DNA of 14,390 nt. Origin: an uncultured Flavobacteriales bacterium (GTDB lineage: Bacteria; Bacteroidota; Bacteroidia; Flavobacteriales_D; Sanyastnellaceae). A program made the translations under genes and the position numbers. The stretch spans positions 1 through 14,390 of the forward strand of contig CALBSW010000161.1 of the NCBI GenBank assembly GCA_937967465.1, given 5' to 3'. The notes beneath the pieces were generated by a model, which was not told the DNA's origin, searched no databases, and worked only from the letters and a program-made list of their open reading frames with translations. Positions 8,220-14,390 of this stretch are shown piece by piece. Each line of letters starts with the position of its first letter. The stretch's first letter is position 1.

Positions 8220-8896
8220 TCCTCCTCGAATTTGTAGCCGACGCCTTTGACGGTCTTGAAGTAGTGGTCGCCCAGCTTCTCGCGGAGTTTCCGGATGTGC
8301 ACATCGATGGTGCGGTCGCCCACGACCACATCGTTGCCCCACACGCGGCTGAGGATGGTCCCGCGGGTGAAGACCTTTCCGGGCTCAGAGACGAGCAGGG
8401 ACAGCAGCTCGAATTCCTTCTTCGGCAAGCTCCGCTCTTCTCCATGGACCACGACCACATACCGGCCTCGGTCAATGGTGATGGTCTTGCTCCCAAACAC
8501 TTGGTTGGACGCAGGGGCGCGACCGGCCCGCCTCAGGAGCGCCTTGATGCGGCTCACCAGCACCCGGGGTTTGATCGGCTTGGTGATGTAATCGTCCGCA
8601 CCCGCATCGAATCCGGCAATTTGACTGTAGTCCTCTCCCCGTGCCGTCAAAAAGGCGATGACGGTGTGTTCGAGCGCACTGCTCTCGCGGAGTTGCATGC
8701 AGGTTTCCATGCCATCCATCTCCGGCATCATCACATCGAGCAGGACGAGGTCGGGCCTCACCTTGGCCGCCTTTTTGAGTGCGGCATGGCCGTTTTCTGC
8801 GGTGTGGACGTCGTACCCCTCTTTTTGAAGGTTGTATTCGACCAATTCAAGGATGTCCGGTTCGTCGTCAACAACGAGGATGGTCTGCTTGTCCAT
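8216..8896 (-). CDS. OmpR/PhoB-family response regulator
   Basis: 226-residue DNA-binding regulator and partner of the kinase encoded immediately downstream. Receiver domain (1-120): acidic pocket Asp10-Asp11, phosphoacceptor Asp54 in VLLDVMMPEMDG, Thr84, and Lys106 in DDYITKPIKP. The winged-helix effector (about 130-226) ends with VVGDRTIDVHIRKLREKLGD and VKGVGYKFEEE, the typical OmpR recognition helix and wing. All catalytic residues are intact. ATG 8896 is the only sensible start. The 71-base gap upstream carries a candidate -7 element at 8921-8928. The pair resembles PhoB/PhoR by sequence type, but nothing in the window ties it to phosphate, so no symbol is given. Confidence 0.96.
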   Translation of the reverse strand: MDKQTILVVDDEPDILELVEYNLQKEGYDVHTAENGHAALKKAAKVRPDLVLLDVMMPEMDGMETCMQLRESSALEHTVIAFLTARGEDYSQIAGFDAGADDYITKPIKPRVLVSRIKALLRRAGRAPASNQVFGSKTITIDRGRYVVVVHGEERSLPKKEFELLSLLVSEPGKVFTRGTILSRVWGNDVVVGDRTIDVHIRKLREKLGDHYFKTVKGVGYKFEEE

Positions 8897-8920
8897 GGTA
8901 GAAGGTTGTCAGTCGCGGGA

Positions 8921-8935
8921 TGAAATTAACCCACA
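8921..8935 (-). promoter_or_regulatory. Candidate promoter of the response regulator-kinase operon
   Basis: On the minus strand the sequence TGTGGGTTAATTTCA contains TAATTTCA, a 6-of-8 match to the Bacteroidota -7 consensus TAnnTTTG. It ends 24 bases before the start ATG. No clear TTTG-type -33 box is placed correctly. A nearly identical 14-base block lies upstream of pheT at 12743-12756, which raises the likelihood that it is a real element. Confidence 0.45.
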
Positions 8936-8967
8936 TCTGCCGCTCCTGCAGGAGAAAATTGCGGCGT

Positions 8968-10263
8968 TCATACCGGTGAACACCACTGCTTTACCCATTC
9001 GTGGTCGAGGAAAGGTGAAGCGGCCCGCTCGCTCTTGCGATCGGCCAAAGCGTCCTCGAGCGGCATGGCCATGGATTGGCAGAGCCTCAACGCGACCAAC
9101 AGCATCAGACCGAACGCGAATCCCCGCAACCACAGGGAGATGGCCAGGCCAAGGAGGAGCCACGTGACTCCGACACCGAGGAGGGTGGCTGGAATTCCGA
9201 ACGTGGTTCGGAAGCCGACGGAGCGAATCCGGTGGGCCATGCGCTTTTCGATGAGGCGGGGCCACCAGCCCGTGGTCACGCTGAACACGAGCCAAAACGG
9301 CCAACGCCAAGCATGGCGGGCCAGTCGGGTGGGACGTTTGGCGATCAATCGCCCCAAGCCTTCAAAGGCGTCGTGCTGCCTGGGGTGGGGCATGCCCGCG
9401 TTTAACAGTGCAGTGAAGCCCTCGATGACCTCGGATTCTGCGGCCTGCAGCCTGTCGGCCACGTCCGCAAGGACAGCCGGCTCTGGTCGGGCCCCTTTGG
9501 CGCCCTCCATGCAGCGGCAGATGGCGAGGTGGGCGTCGTAAAGGGGGCCTTCAAGGAGTTCCACGGAAAGGGCGCTCAAGGCGGCCTTCATCCGATCGCT
9601 GACGAGGACGCGGTGGGGGCCGGTGTCTCGGGGGTCCGCGCCGAGGTCATCCAGTCTGATGGGGGCGCCCACCCGGAGCCGCGCGGTCGTCCGGTACCCG
9701 TCATACCGGGTGAAGTCGAAGGCCATGGGCAGAACGTGGAGCCCGCGCTCCTTCACCGCTGGGCGGGACAGGGCACCGAGGACAAACCGCGAAGAACCGT
9801 GCTTGAAACGGCGGGTTCGACGTTCCGGCTGGTGACCGGCCTCGGGAAAAATGCCGCACCACGCTCCCCGGTCGAGGCGCTGGTGCGCCGCTGCAAAGGT
9901 CCGTTGGTTGCGCTCTGGCAAATCTGGAATGCGGTCCTTGGGCCGGTAGATGGGCAGCATGTTCATCCGCAGGATGAACCACCGGGCGACAGGGTGGGTG
10001 AAGACATCTGCCCGCGTGAAATAGTGCATCTGGGCAGGCAACGAGACACAGGCAAAGACTGGGTCGGCCATGCCGTTCTGGTGACCGGAAAAGAACAGCC
10101 GGGCCGGACGGGATTTCCCCTCGACACGGAGGTGCTCCAATCCCTCGACTTCCACGCGGTGCCAGAACCGGAAGACCCACCGCGCCAGGGGGCGCAACAG
10201 CGCGTAGACCCCGTTGGATGCCGCCGTGGGCAGCTCGAAATGGGGGAGGGGTCGGCGGGCCAA
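8968..10263 (-). CDS. PlsC-like 1-acyl-glycerol-phosphate/lysophospholipid acyltransferase family protein
   Basis: 431-residue membrane-associated acyltransferase of the LPLAT superfamily, probably acylating a glycerophospholipid or a related lipid. Motif I reads SGHQNGMADPV (His61, then five residues to Asp67), a spacing I recall from a divergent glycerol-phosphate acyltransferase branch. NMLPIYRPKD (101-110) is motif II-like, and FPEAGHQ (139-145) corresponds to FPEGxx with Gly replaced by Ala142. The C-terminal half ends in hydrophobic segments (about 310-325 and 345-395), a likely membrane anchor. The start is unusual: the codon directly before residue 1 is the pheT stop, in the same frame, and the first possible initiator is the TTG at 10263. 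There is no ATG before the catalytic motif, and the next GTG (residue 37) would leave little before motif I. Expression therefore probably depends on re-initiation after pheT. Confidence 0.9.
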   Translation of the reverse strand: MARRPLPHFELPTAASNGVYALLRPLARWVFRFWHRVEVEGLEHLRVEGKSRPARLFFSGHQNGMADPVFACVSLPAQMHYFTRADVFTHPVARWFILRMNMLPIYRPKDRIPDLPERNQRTFAAAHQRLDRGAWCGIFPEAGHQPERRTRRFKHGSSRFVLGALSRPAVKERGLHVLPMAFDFTRYDGYRTTARLRVGAPIRLDDLGADPRDTGPHRVLVSDRMKAALSALSVELLEGPLYDAHLAICRCMEGAKGARPEPAVLADVADRLQAAESEVIEGFTALLNAGMPHPRQHDAFEGLGRLIAKRPTRLARHAWRWPFWLVFSVTTGWWPRLIEKRMAHRIRSVGFRTTFGIPATLLGVGVTWLLLGLAISLWLRGFAFGLMLLVALRLCQSMAMPLEDALADRKSERAASPFLDHEWVKQWCSPV

Positions 10264-12714
10264 TCAGCGGAGGGTCACGCCCAGCGACTGCGCGAGTTGG
10301 TCCTTCACGCGCTGGACCGTTTTGTCAATGGCCTTGTCCTGCAGGGTCTTCCCTGGATCCTGCAACGTCATGGACAGGGCGTAGGAAGTCACGCCGGCAT
10401 CGTCGGTGTAGACGTCGAAGAGGTTGACATCGCGCAGCAGTTTGCCAGCGGCCTGTTTCACGACGCTCTCGAGGGCGGCATAGGTCGTTCCAGCGGGCAC
10501 GACGAGGCTCAAGTCACGGCGCACCCAAGGGAAGCGGGCCAACTCCTCGGCCTGGATTCGCCCGCGCGACACCCCGTTCAGGAGACCCGCCACGGGCAGG
10601 TCGGCGCAGTACACGGCGTCGTCGACCCCGAATTGGCGGGCCAGCGCAGGGTGAATCTGGCCGATTCGGGCGGCAAAACCACCCTTGGCTTTGAGGGCCA
10701 TTCCCTCGCGGAACAAGTCCGATGGCGGCAGATCGGCGGCCTTGGCGTGGCTGAGGTGGCTGCGCGTGAGGATGGCGTCCACGGCACCCTTCAGGAAGGA
10801 CATGCCGTCCTGTGGCAGGCCGCGCCAGCTCTCCGGAGCGGTGCGTCCGGTGACCCAAAGGCACAGGCGCTCCTCCTCTTCGTGTCCGCCTTCTCCATTC
10901 TCCCGGTACACCTTGCCGAATTCAAACAGGCTGAGGTCGGGGCTCTGGTGATTCCGGTTCCGGGCAATGGTGTCCAGACCTTGGAAAATCAAGGTCTGAC
11001 GCATGGTGTCCAGTTCGGAACTGAGGGGGTTCAGCAGCGTGACTGCACGGTCCGGGTGAAGGGCCTCGTCCTCCACCAGGCTCAGGTGCGAGGCAGGAAC
11101 CAGCGAGTTGTGCATGGTCTCATGGAATCCCCGTGCCACCAGGATGCCCGCCCATTCCGTGCGCATGCGCTCCGGATCGGGGTGGGGTCGGTCGGAGAGG
11201 CTGACCTTCATGCGTCCCGGGAGGGGAATGTGGTCGTAACCGTGGATGCGCAGGATCTCTTCGACCACATCGGCCGGGCGCGTCACGTCCCGGCGGTAGG
11301 CGGGCACAGTGAGGTCCAAGCCATCGGCATCTTCGGCCCTGACTTGGATGTCGAGGTCGGCGAGGATGCCGCGAACACGGGCGCGGTCCAAGGCCACACC
11401 CACCCATTGGTCGAGGGAGCCCCAGTTGAGCCGGACCTCGGCCGGTGCAGGCAGGTCGCTTTCTGCACGTTGGAGGCCGCCCTCAATGGACGCGCCTGCG
11501 AATTCCTGCAACAGCGAGACCGCCCGTTGGAGACCGGGGCCGGCCGTCAAGGGGTCGATGCCGCGTTCGAATCGGAAGGACGCATCGGTGGACAAGGTGT
11601 GCCGCTTCGCGCTCTTGCGGACGGTCACCGGTTCGAACCAGGCGCTCTCGAGAAAGACGCGGGTGGTGGTGTCGGTGACCCCGGAGTGGTCGCCGCCGAA
11701 GATGCCGGCGAGGCACATGGGTTTGTCGGCGTCGGCGATGACGAGGTCGGCTGCATCGAGTTCCAAGGCTTTGCCGTCGAGGGTGGTGAAGGCTTCACCC
11801 GGCTTGGCGCGGCGCACCTTGACCGTGGCGCCGGCCACCTTGTCTGCATCAAATGCGTGCAGCGGTTGACCGAGGTCATGGAGAACGTAGTTGGTGATGT
11901 CCACCACGTTGTTTTTGGGCTCGATGCCGATGGTGCGGAGGCGCTGTTGCATCCAATCCGGCGATGGGCCGACTTTCACACCGGAGAGGGTCACTCCGAG
12001 GTAAAGCGGGGCGCCTTGGGCGTCCTCCACAACCAGGGAAATCGGGCCGGACCCTTCGGAGAGGTCCAGGTTCGGCATGGCGTCCAGGTCGGCCACAGTG
12101 GCTCCTTCTCCGTCCCCACCATTCCACTTCCAGGCGGCGCGAAGGTCGCGGGCGACACCGCGGTGCCCCATGGCGTCCGTGCGGTTCGGGGTCAATCCGA
12201 TTTCAATGCAGTGGTCGGATTGCAGCCCGAGTGCGCTGGCGGCCGGCGTGCCTTTTTCGACGCTGTCGTCGAGCACCAGAATGCCGTCGTGGTCGGACCC
12301 GATGCCGAGTTCATCCTCCGCACAGATCATGCCCATGGAGACCTCTCCACGAATCTTGCCTTTCTTGATTTTGAAGGGCTCTCCTTCCAGCGGGTGGCAG
12401 GTGGAACCCACGGTGGCCACCACCACCTTCTGGCCGGCGGCCACGTTGGGCGCTCCGCACACGATGGGCAACGGGTCGCCTGCGCCCACATCGACGGTCG
12501 TCACGCGCAGTCGGTCCGCATTGGGGTGTGGCTCGCAGGTCAGGACTTCACCGACGACCATGCCTTTGAGGCCACCCGGGACGGCTGGCATTTCCTCCAG
12601 GCCCTCGACTTCGAGGCCGCTGGCGGTGAGGATGTCGGACACCCGTTGTGGGTCGGCGGCCTGCGCCTCAGTGAGGGGCAACCAGTTGGTGATCCAATCC
12701 AGCGATACTTTCAT
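10264..12714 (-). CDS. pheT: Phenylalanine--tRNA ligase beta subunit
   Basis: 816 residues, normal length for PheT, the large subunit of the alpha2-beta2 synthetase that charges tRNA-Phe. In order: N-terminal MKVSLDWITNWLP; tRNA-binding OB-fold (about 45-155) with CEPHPNADRLRVTTVDVG; B3/4 editing domain (about 210-405) with ITNYVLHDLGQPLHAFDADK and LSTDASFRFERGIDP; B5 domain with VVEEILRIHGYDHIPLPG; catalytic-like core with LLNPLSSELDTMRQTL and LFEFGKVY; and the C-terminal FDX-ACB anticodon-binding domain (about 720-816) starting at FPWVRRDLSLVVPAG. ATG 12714 gives the canonical N-terminus. No pheS is adjacent, so the two subunits are encoded separately, as in several Bacteroidota. It is followed with zero spacing by the acyltransferase gene and is divergent from the receiver-CRP gene. 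Confidence 0.98.
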   Translation of the reverse strand: MKVSLDWITNWLPLTEAQAADPQRVSDILTASGLEVEGLEEMPAVPGGLKGMVVGEVLTCEPHPNADRLRVTTVDVGAGDPLPIVCGAPNVAAGQKVVVATVGSTCHPLEGEPFKIKKGKIRGEVSMGMICAEDELGIGSDHDGILVLDDSVEKGTPAASALGLQSDHCIEIGLTPNRTDAMGHRGVARDLRAAWKWNGGDGEGATVADLDAMPNLDLSEGSGPISLVVEDAQGAPLYLGVTLSGVKVGPSPDWMQQRLRTIGIEPKNNVVDITNYVLHDLGQPLHAFDADKVAGATVKVRRAKPGEAFTTLDGKALELDAADLVIADADKPMCLAGIFGGDHSGVTDTTTRVFLESAWFEPVTVRKSAKRHTLSTDASFRFERGIDPLTAGPGLQRAVSLLQEFAGASIEGGLQRAESDLPAPAEVRLNWGSLDQWVGVALDRARVRGILADLDIQVRAEDADGLDLTVPAYRRDVTRPADVVEEILRIHGYDHIPLPGRMKVSLSDRPHPDPERMRTEWAGILVARGFHETMHNSLVPASHLSLVEDEALHPDRAVTLLNPLSSELDTMRQTLIFQGLDTIARNRNHQSPDLSLFEFGKVYRENGEGGHEEEERLCLWVTGRTAPESWRGLPQDGMSFLKGAVDAILTRSHLSHAKAADLPPSDLFREGMALKAKGGFAARIGQIHPALARQFGVDDAVYCADLPVAGLLNGVSRGRIQAEELARFPWVRRDLSLVVPAGTTYAALESVVKQAAGKLLRDVNLFDVYTDDAGVTSYALSMTLQDPGKTLQDKAIDKTVQRVKDQLAQSLGVTLR

Positions 12715-12741
12715 GTTGGGCGGTTTGCGGCAGGTCGGGCG

Positions 12742-12756
12742 CGAATTTAACCCACA
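12742..12756 (-). promoter_or_regulatory. Candidate promoter of pheT
   Basis: On the minus strand TGTGGGTTAAATTCG contains TAAATTCG, a 7-of-8 match to the Bacteroidota -7 consensus TAnnTTTG. It ends 27 bases before the pheT start, which would give a short leader. The -33 region is not convincing. It shares 13 of 14 bases with the block upstream of the response regulator gene (8922-8935). Confidence 0.5.
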
Positions 12757-12802
12757 CCCACCGAGCGTTCACCCTCGTTGTCGCCACGGAAACCAGTGGG
12801 GG

Positions 12803-12833
12803 TTCGGAGAGCCGCACAGGCGACTTAACTTGG
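12803..12833 (+). promoter_or_regulatory. Candidate promoter of the receiver-CRP regulator gene
   Basis: TTCG at 12803-12806 and TAACTTGG at 12826-12833 lie 19 bases apart. This resembles the Bacteroidota arrangement of a TTTG-like -33 box and TAnnTTTG at -7 (7 of 8 bases for the latter). The -7 box ends 44 bases before the GTG start at 12878. It sits in the 163-base divergent spacer shared with pheT, which otherwise shows no operator-like palindrome. Confidence 0.45.
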
Positions 12834-12877
12834 CCGGGAACGGCTGGAACATTCTCCGGCAGAAGCGCGCCAACGAC

Positions 12878-13930
12878 GTGAAGAAGATTCTGATCATCGA
12901 GGACAACCAATTCCTCCGGACCACCACCGCCGACATCCTGCAGTTGGCCGGCTACGAAGTCATCCAGGCCGAGAACGGCCGCCAGGGGGTCGACCGCGCC
13001 CAGTTGGAGCGTCCGGACATGATCATTTGCGATGTGGAGATGCCCGAGCTCGATGGCTACGGCGTGCTCCACTACCTCTCCAACGATCCCCAAACTGCGA
13101 TGATCCCATTCATCTTCCTCACCTCCCGAGACGGGGCGGAGGAGATGCGCCGGGGGATGACCAGCGGGGCAGACGATTACCTGGTCAAGCCCTTCAGCGA
13201 GGCCGACCTGTTGGCGACCATCAATGTCCGCCTGAAGAAGAGTGCGATCCTTCAGCGCGAATACGGCCGCGCCCCCCAGCGACTCAACGAATTCATCTCC
13301 GATGCCTCCGAGCAGCAGGGCATCCCGGGTTTGGATCTGGGTGACCGCCCACGCCGCTACAATTCCGGTCAGGTCTTGTACGGAGAAGGCGATCCGACCA
13401 ACCATGTCTACTACGTGGCCAGCGGCGTGGTCAAAATCCTTCGAACGGACACCTATGGCAAGGAACTCATCATCGAGCTCTGCAAGGCCGGCGACTTCTT
13501 CGGTCACATGGATGTCCTGAAAGGCCTTGAATACGGCAGTGCAGCCGAGGTGTTGGAAGACGCTGAGGTGCACCTCATTCCGCGGAAGTCCTTCCTCGAT
13601 CTCATGCACCGCAACCGCGATGTGGCCATGCGGTTCATCCGGTTGCTGGCGGGCGAGGTGACCCAGAATCAGGAGCGGCTGTTGGCCTTGGCTTACGCTT
13701 CGGTGAGGGAGCGGACGGCGCAGGCCCTGCTCGATTTGCAAGCGCGGTTCGAGGAAGCCGATTCCAAGCCCCAGCTCAGCCGGGAGGACCTGGCGGGCAT
13801 GGTGGGCACTGCAAAAGAGAGCCTGATCCGCGCATTGAGTGACTTCAAATCCGACGGTTGGGTGACGCTCGAAGGCAAAAGCGTCATCATTCAGGACGAG
13901 GTGTCTCTCAAGCGCTTTGCGGGGCGATGA
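12878..13930 (+). CDS. Response regulator fused to a CRP/FNR-type transcription factor
   Basis: 350-residue cytoplasmic regulator. Receiver domain (1-120): Glu8-Asp9 pocket, phosphoacceptor Asp52 in IICDVEMPELDG, Thr82, and Lys104 in DDYLVKPF. A linker (about 121-155) leads to a cyclic-nucleotide-binding-like beta-roll (about 160-245: NSGQVLYGEGDPTNHVYYVA to EVHLIPRKSF), a dimerisation helix, and a CRP-type winged helix (about 298-340) with LSREDLAGMVGTAKESLIRA. The cAMP pocket is not conserved: the E. coli CRP Glu72 position is His210 and the Arg82 position is Gly220, so phosphorylation or another ligand probably replaces cAMP. I recall this architecture from Bacteroidota. The start is GTG 12878, giving MKKILIIEDN, the classic receiver opening; no ATG lies nearby. 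No cognate kinase is adjacent. The 3' end overlaps the convergent small gene by 23 bases. Confidence 0.93.
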   Translation: MKKILIIEDNQFLRTTTADILQLAGYEVIQAENGRQGVDRAQLERPDMIICDVEMPELDGYGVLHYLSNDPQTAMIPFIFLTSRDGAEEMRRGMTSGADDYLVKPFSEADLLATINVRLKKSAILQREYGRAPQRLNEFISDASEQQGIPGLDLGDRPRRYNSGQVLYGEGDPTNHVYYVASGVVKILRTDTYGKELIIELCKAGDFFGHMDVLKGLEYGSAAEVLEDAEVHLIPRKSFLDLMHRNRDVAMRFIRLLAGEVTQNQERLLALAYASVRERTAQALLDLQARFEEADSKPQLSREDLAGMVGTAKESLIRALSDFKSDGWVTLEGKSVIIQDEVSLKRFAGR

Positions 13931-14270
13931 CCTCCGCGGGATCGTCTCCGAAATAGTCCACGAGGGCCCGGCGAATCAGGGTGTCCTGTTCTGCAGGGGC
14001 CAATTCCGGAAGCGGCATGCGCTCCTCGAAATGGGGCCATCCTTCTTCATCCCGTCCCATGAAGGCGTAGAATCCCTGCGGCACGAGCAGCGTGCAGATG
14101 GCCACGTGCATCAGGTCCATCTTTTCCTGCTTCTTGAAGGGACGGAACCCCTGCCCGAGTTCCTGAACCCCCACGAGATACAGGATGTCCTGCAGGTCCA
14201 TGCCTCCCCCAAAGCGGGATTCGAGGGACTCCAGGAGGCGGCGCCATTGTTGTTCGAAAAGGACGTCCAT
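13908..14270 (-). CDS. Conserved protein of unknown function (120 residues)
   Basis: A small acidic, soluble protein with no signal peptide or membrane segment. I do not know a named domain. The central block MDLQDILYLVGVQELGQGF (24-42), then KKQEKMDLMHVAICTLL (46-62) and GRDEEGWPHFE (72-82), resembles, from memory, a family conserved as hypothetical in many Flavobacteria and relatives, so I believe it is a real gene. ATG 14270 was chosen because the longer frame, open to 14351, would run through the hairpin and into the tRNA. It lies directly downstream of tRNA-Pro on the same strand, with 48 bases and a hairpin between, and no separate promoter is apparent. Its last 23 bases overlap the end of the receiver-CRP gene on the other strand, so the two stops interlock. 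Confidence 0.8.
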   Translation of the reverse strand: MDVLFEQQWRRLLESLESRFGGGMDLQDILYLVGVQELGQGFRPFKKQEKMDLMHVAICTLLVPQGFYAFMGRDEEGWPHFEERMPLPELAPAEQDTLIRRALVDYFGDDPAEVIAPQSA

Positions 14271-14286
14271 GCGGCGTTGAAAATGC

Positions 14287-14313
14287 GAAAGGAGAGCGCG
14301 GGGCTCTCCTTTC
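14287..14313 (-). terminator. Strong hairpin after tRNA-Pro, possible terminator or processing structure
   Basis: A perfect 11-base-pair inverted repeat (14287-14297 with 14303-14313) with a 5-base loop. On the minus strand it begins five bases after the tRNA discriminator base, and the downstream sequence GCATTTTC has only a short, offset T run. It may end the tRNA transcript or act as a partial terminator or processing signal, since the small protein gene starts 16 bases beyond it. On the plus strand it could also stop read-through from the receiver-CRP gene, although no T tract follows there either. Confidence 0.6.
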
Positions 14314-14318
14314 AAAGG

Positions 14319-14390
14319 TCGGGATGACTGGACTCGAACCAGCGACCACACGTCCCCCAGACGCGTACTCTACCAACTGAGCTACATCCC
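14319..14390 (-). tRNA. tRNA-Pro (anticodon GGG), first base outside the window
   Basis: The minus strand folds as a full cloverleaf from position 2 to the discriminator. The acceptor GGGATG pairs with CATCCC, and the 3' G at 14320 implies a C at position 1 just beyond the window. Positions 8-9 are TA, the D arm is GCTC/GAGT, and the anticodon stem is CGCGT/ACGTG with loop CTGGGGG. Anticodon GGG is at 14356-14358 (complement CCC), reading CCC/CCT proline codons. The variable region is TGGTC, and the T arm is GCTGG-TTCGAGT-CCAGT. CCA is not encoded: A73 is followed by CCT, so CCA must be added enzymatically. The structure has no defects. Confidence 0.95.

Noticed and set aside
8942..8953. Palindrome CTCCTGCAGGAG between the acyltransferase and response regulator genes
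   Set aside because: It can form only a 4-bp stem with a 4-base loop, and the T run precedes it on the transcribed strand. It is too weak to call a terminator, and as an operator it stands alone.
9529..12750. A 1073-codon open frame on the plus strand
   Set aside because: It lies antisense to pheT and the acyltransferase, both with unmistakable domains. Its translation is rich in Gly, His, Val and Arg without any motif, which is typical of antisense frames in GC-rich genes.
12077..12877. Upstream extension of the receiver-CRP reading frame to 617 codons
   Set aside because: The extension runs antisense through pheT and is Ser/Arg/Pro-rich. The receiver fold starts exactly at the GTG at 12878.
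12668..13741. A 357-codon minus-strand frame opposite the receiver-CRP gene
   Set aside because: It is an antisense shadow; the plus strand carries the conserved receiver and CRP motifs.

Overview
The window looks like a piece of a GC-rich Bacteroidota chromosome, probably Flavobacteriales or a close relative. Four features support this. RecQ has a zinc-less C-terminal half of the Bacteroidota type. There is a Bacteroidota-type hybrid of a TolB-like propeller and an outer-membrane barrel. There is a receiver-CRP fusion regulator. Upstream regions carry -7-like boxes close to TAnnTTTG, with no convincing Shine-Dalgarno sequences. No mobile element, CRISPR array or phage gene was seen. The window is almost fully coding: no gene-free stretch exceeds 300 bases, and the longest is the 163-base divergent spacer at 12715-12877.

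Layout. (1) Positions 1-1592, plus strand: 3' part of recQ. (2) Positions 1612-6480, minus strand: a compact three-gene cluster transcribed from high to low coordinates. It runs from a large outer-membrane beta-propeller/beta-barrel protein to a half-size TauE/SafE (TSUP) membrane protein to an M20 amidohydrolase, with junctions of -1 and +1 nucleotide. (3) Positions 6513-7172, plus: a glyoxalase-II-like metallo-beta-lactamase-fold hydrolase, divergent from the cluster. (4) Positions 7176-8896, minus: an OmpR/PhoB-type response regulator and its histidine kinase, overlapping by ATGA. (5) Positions 8968-12714, minus: pheT followed without any spacer, and in the same reading frame, by a PlsC-like acyltransferase that appears to start with TTG. 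(6) Positions 12878-13930, plus: a receiver-CRP/FNR fusion regulator, divergent from pheT. (7) Positions 13908-14390, minus: tRNA-Pro(GGG) cut by the window edge by one base, a strong hairpin, and a conserved small protein of unknown function whose end overlaps the regulator gene.

How the parts work together. Most genes are housekeeping or signalling: DNA repair, phenylalanyl-tRNA synthesis, phospholipid acylation, a two-component system and a global-type regulator. The least understood parts are the propeller/barrel-TSUP-amidohydrolase cluster and the 120-residue conserved protein. I see no clear defence system or other well-supported novel machine. The cluster is the best candidate for an undescribed functional unit, and that rests on gene spacing and domain content, not on any known pathway.
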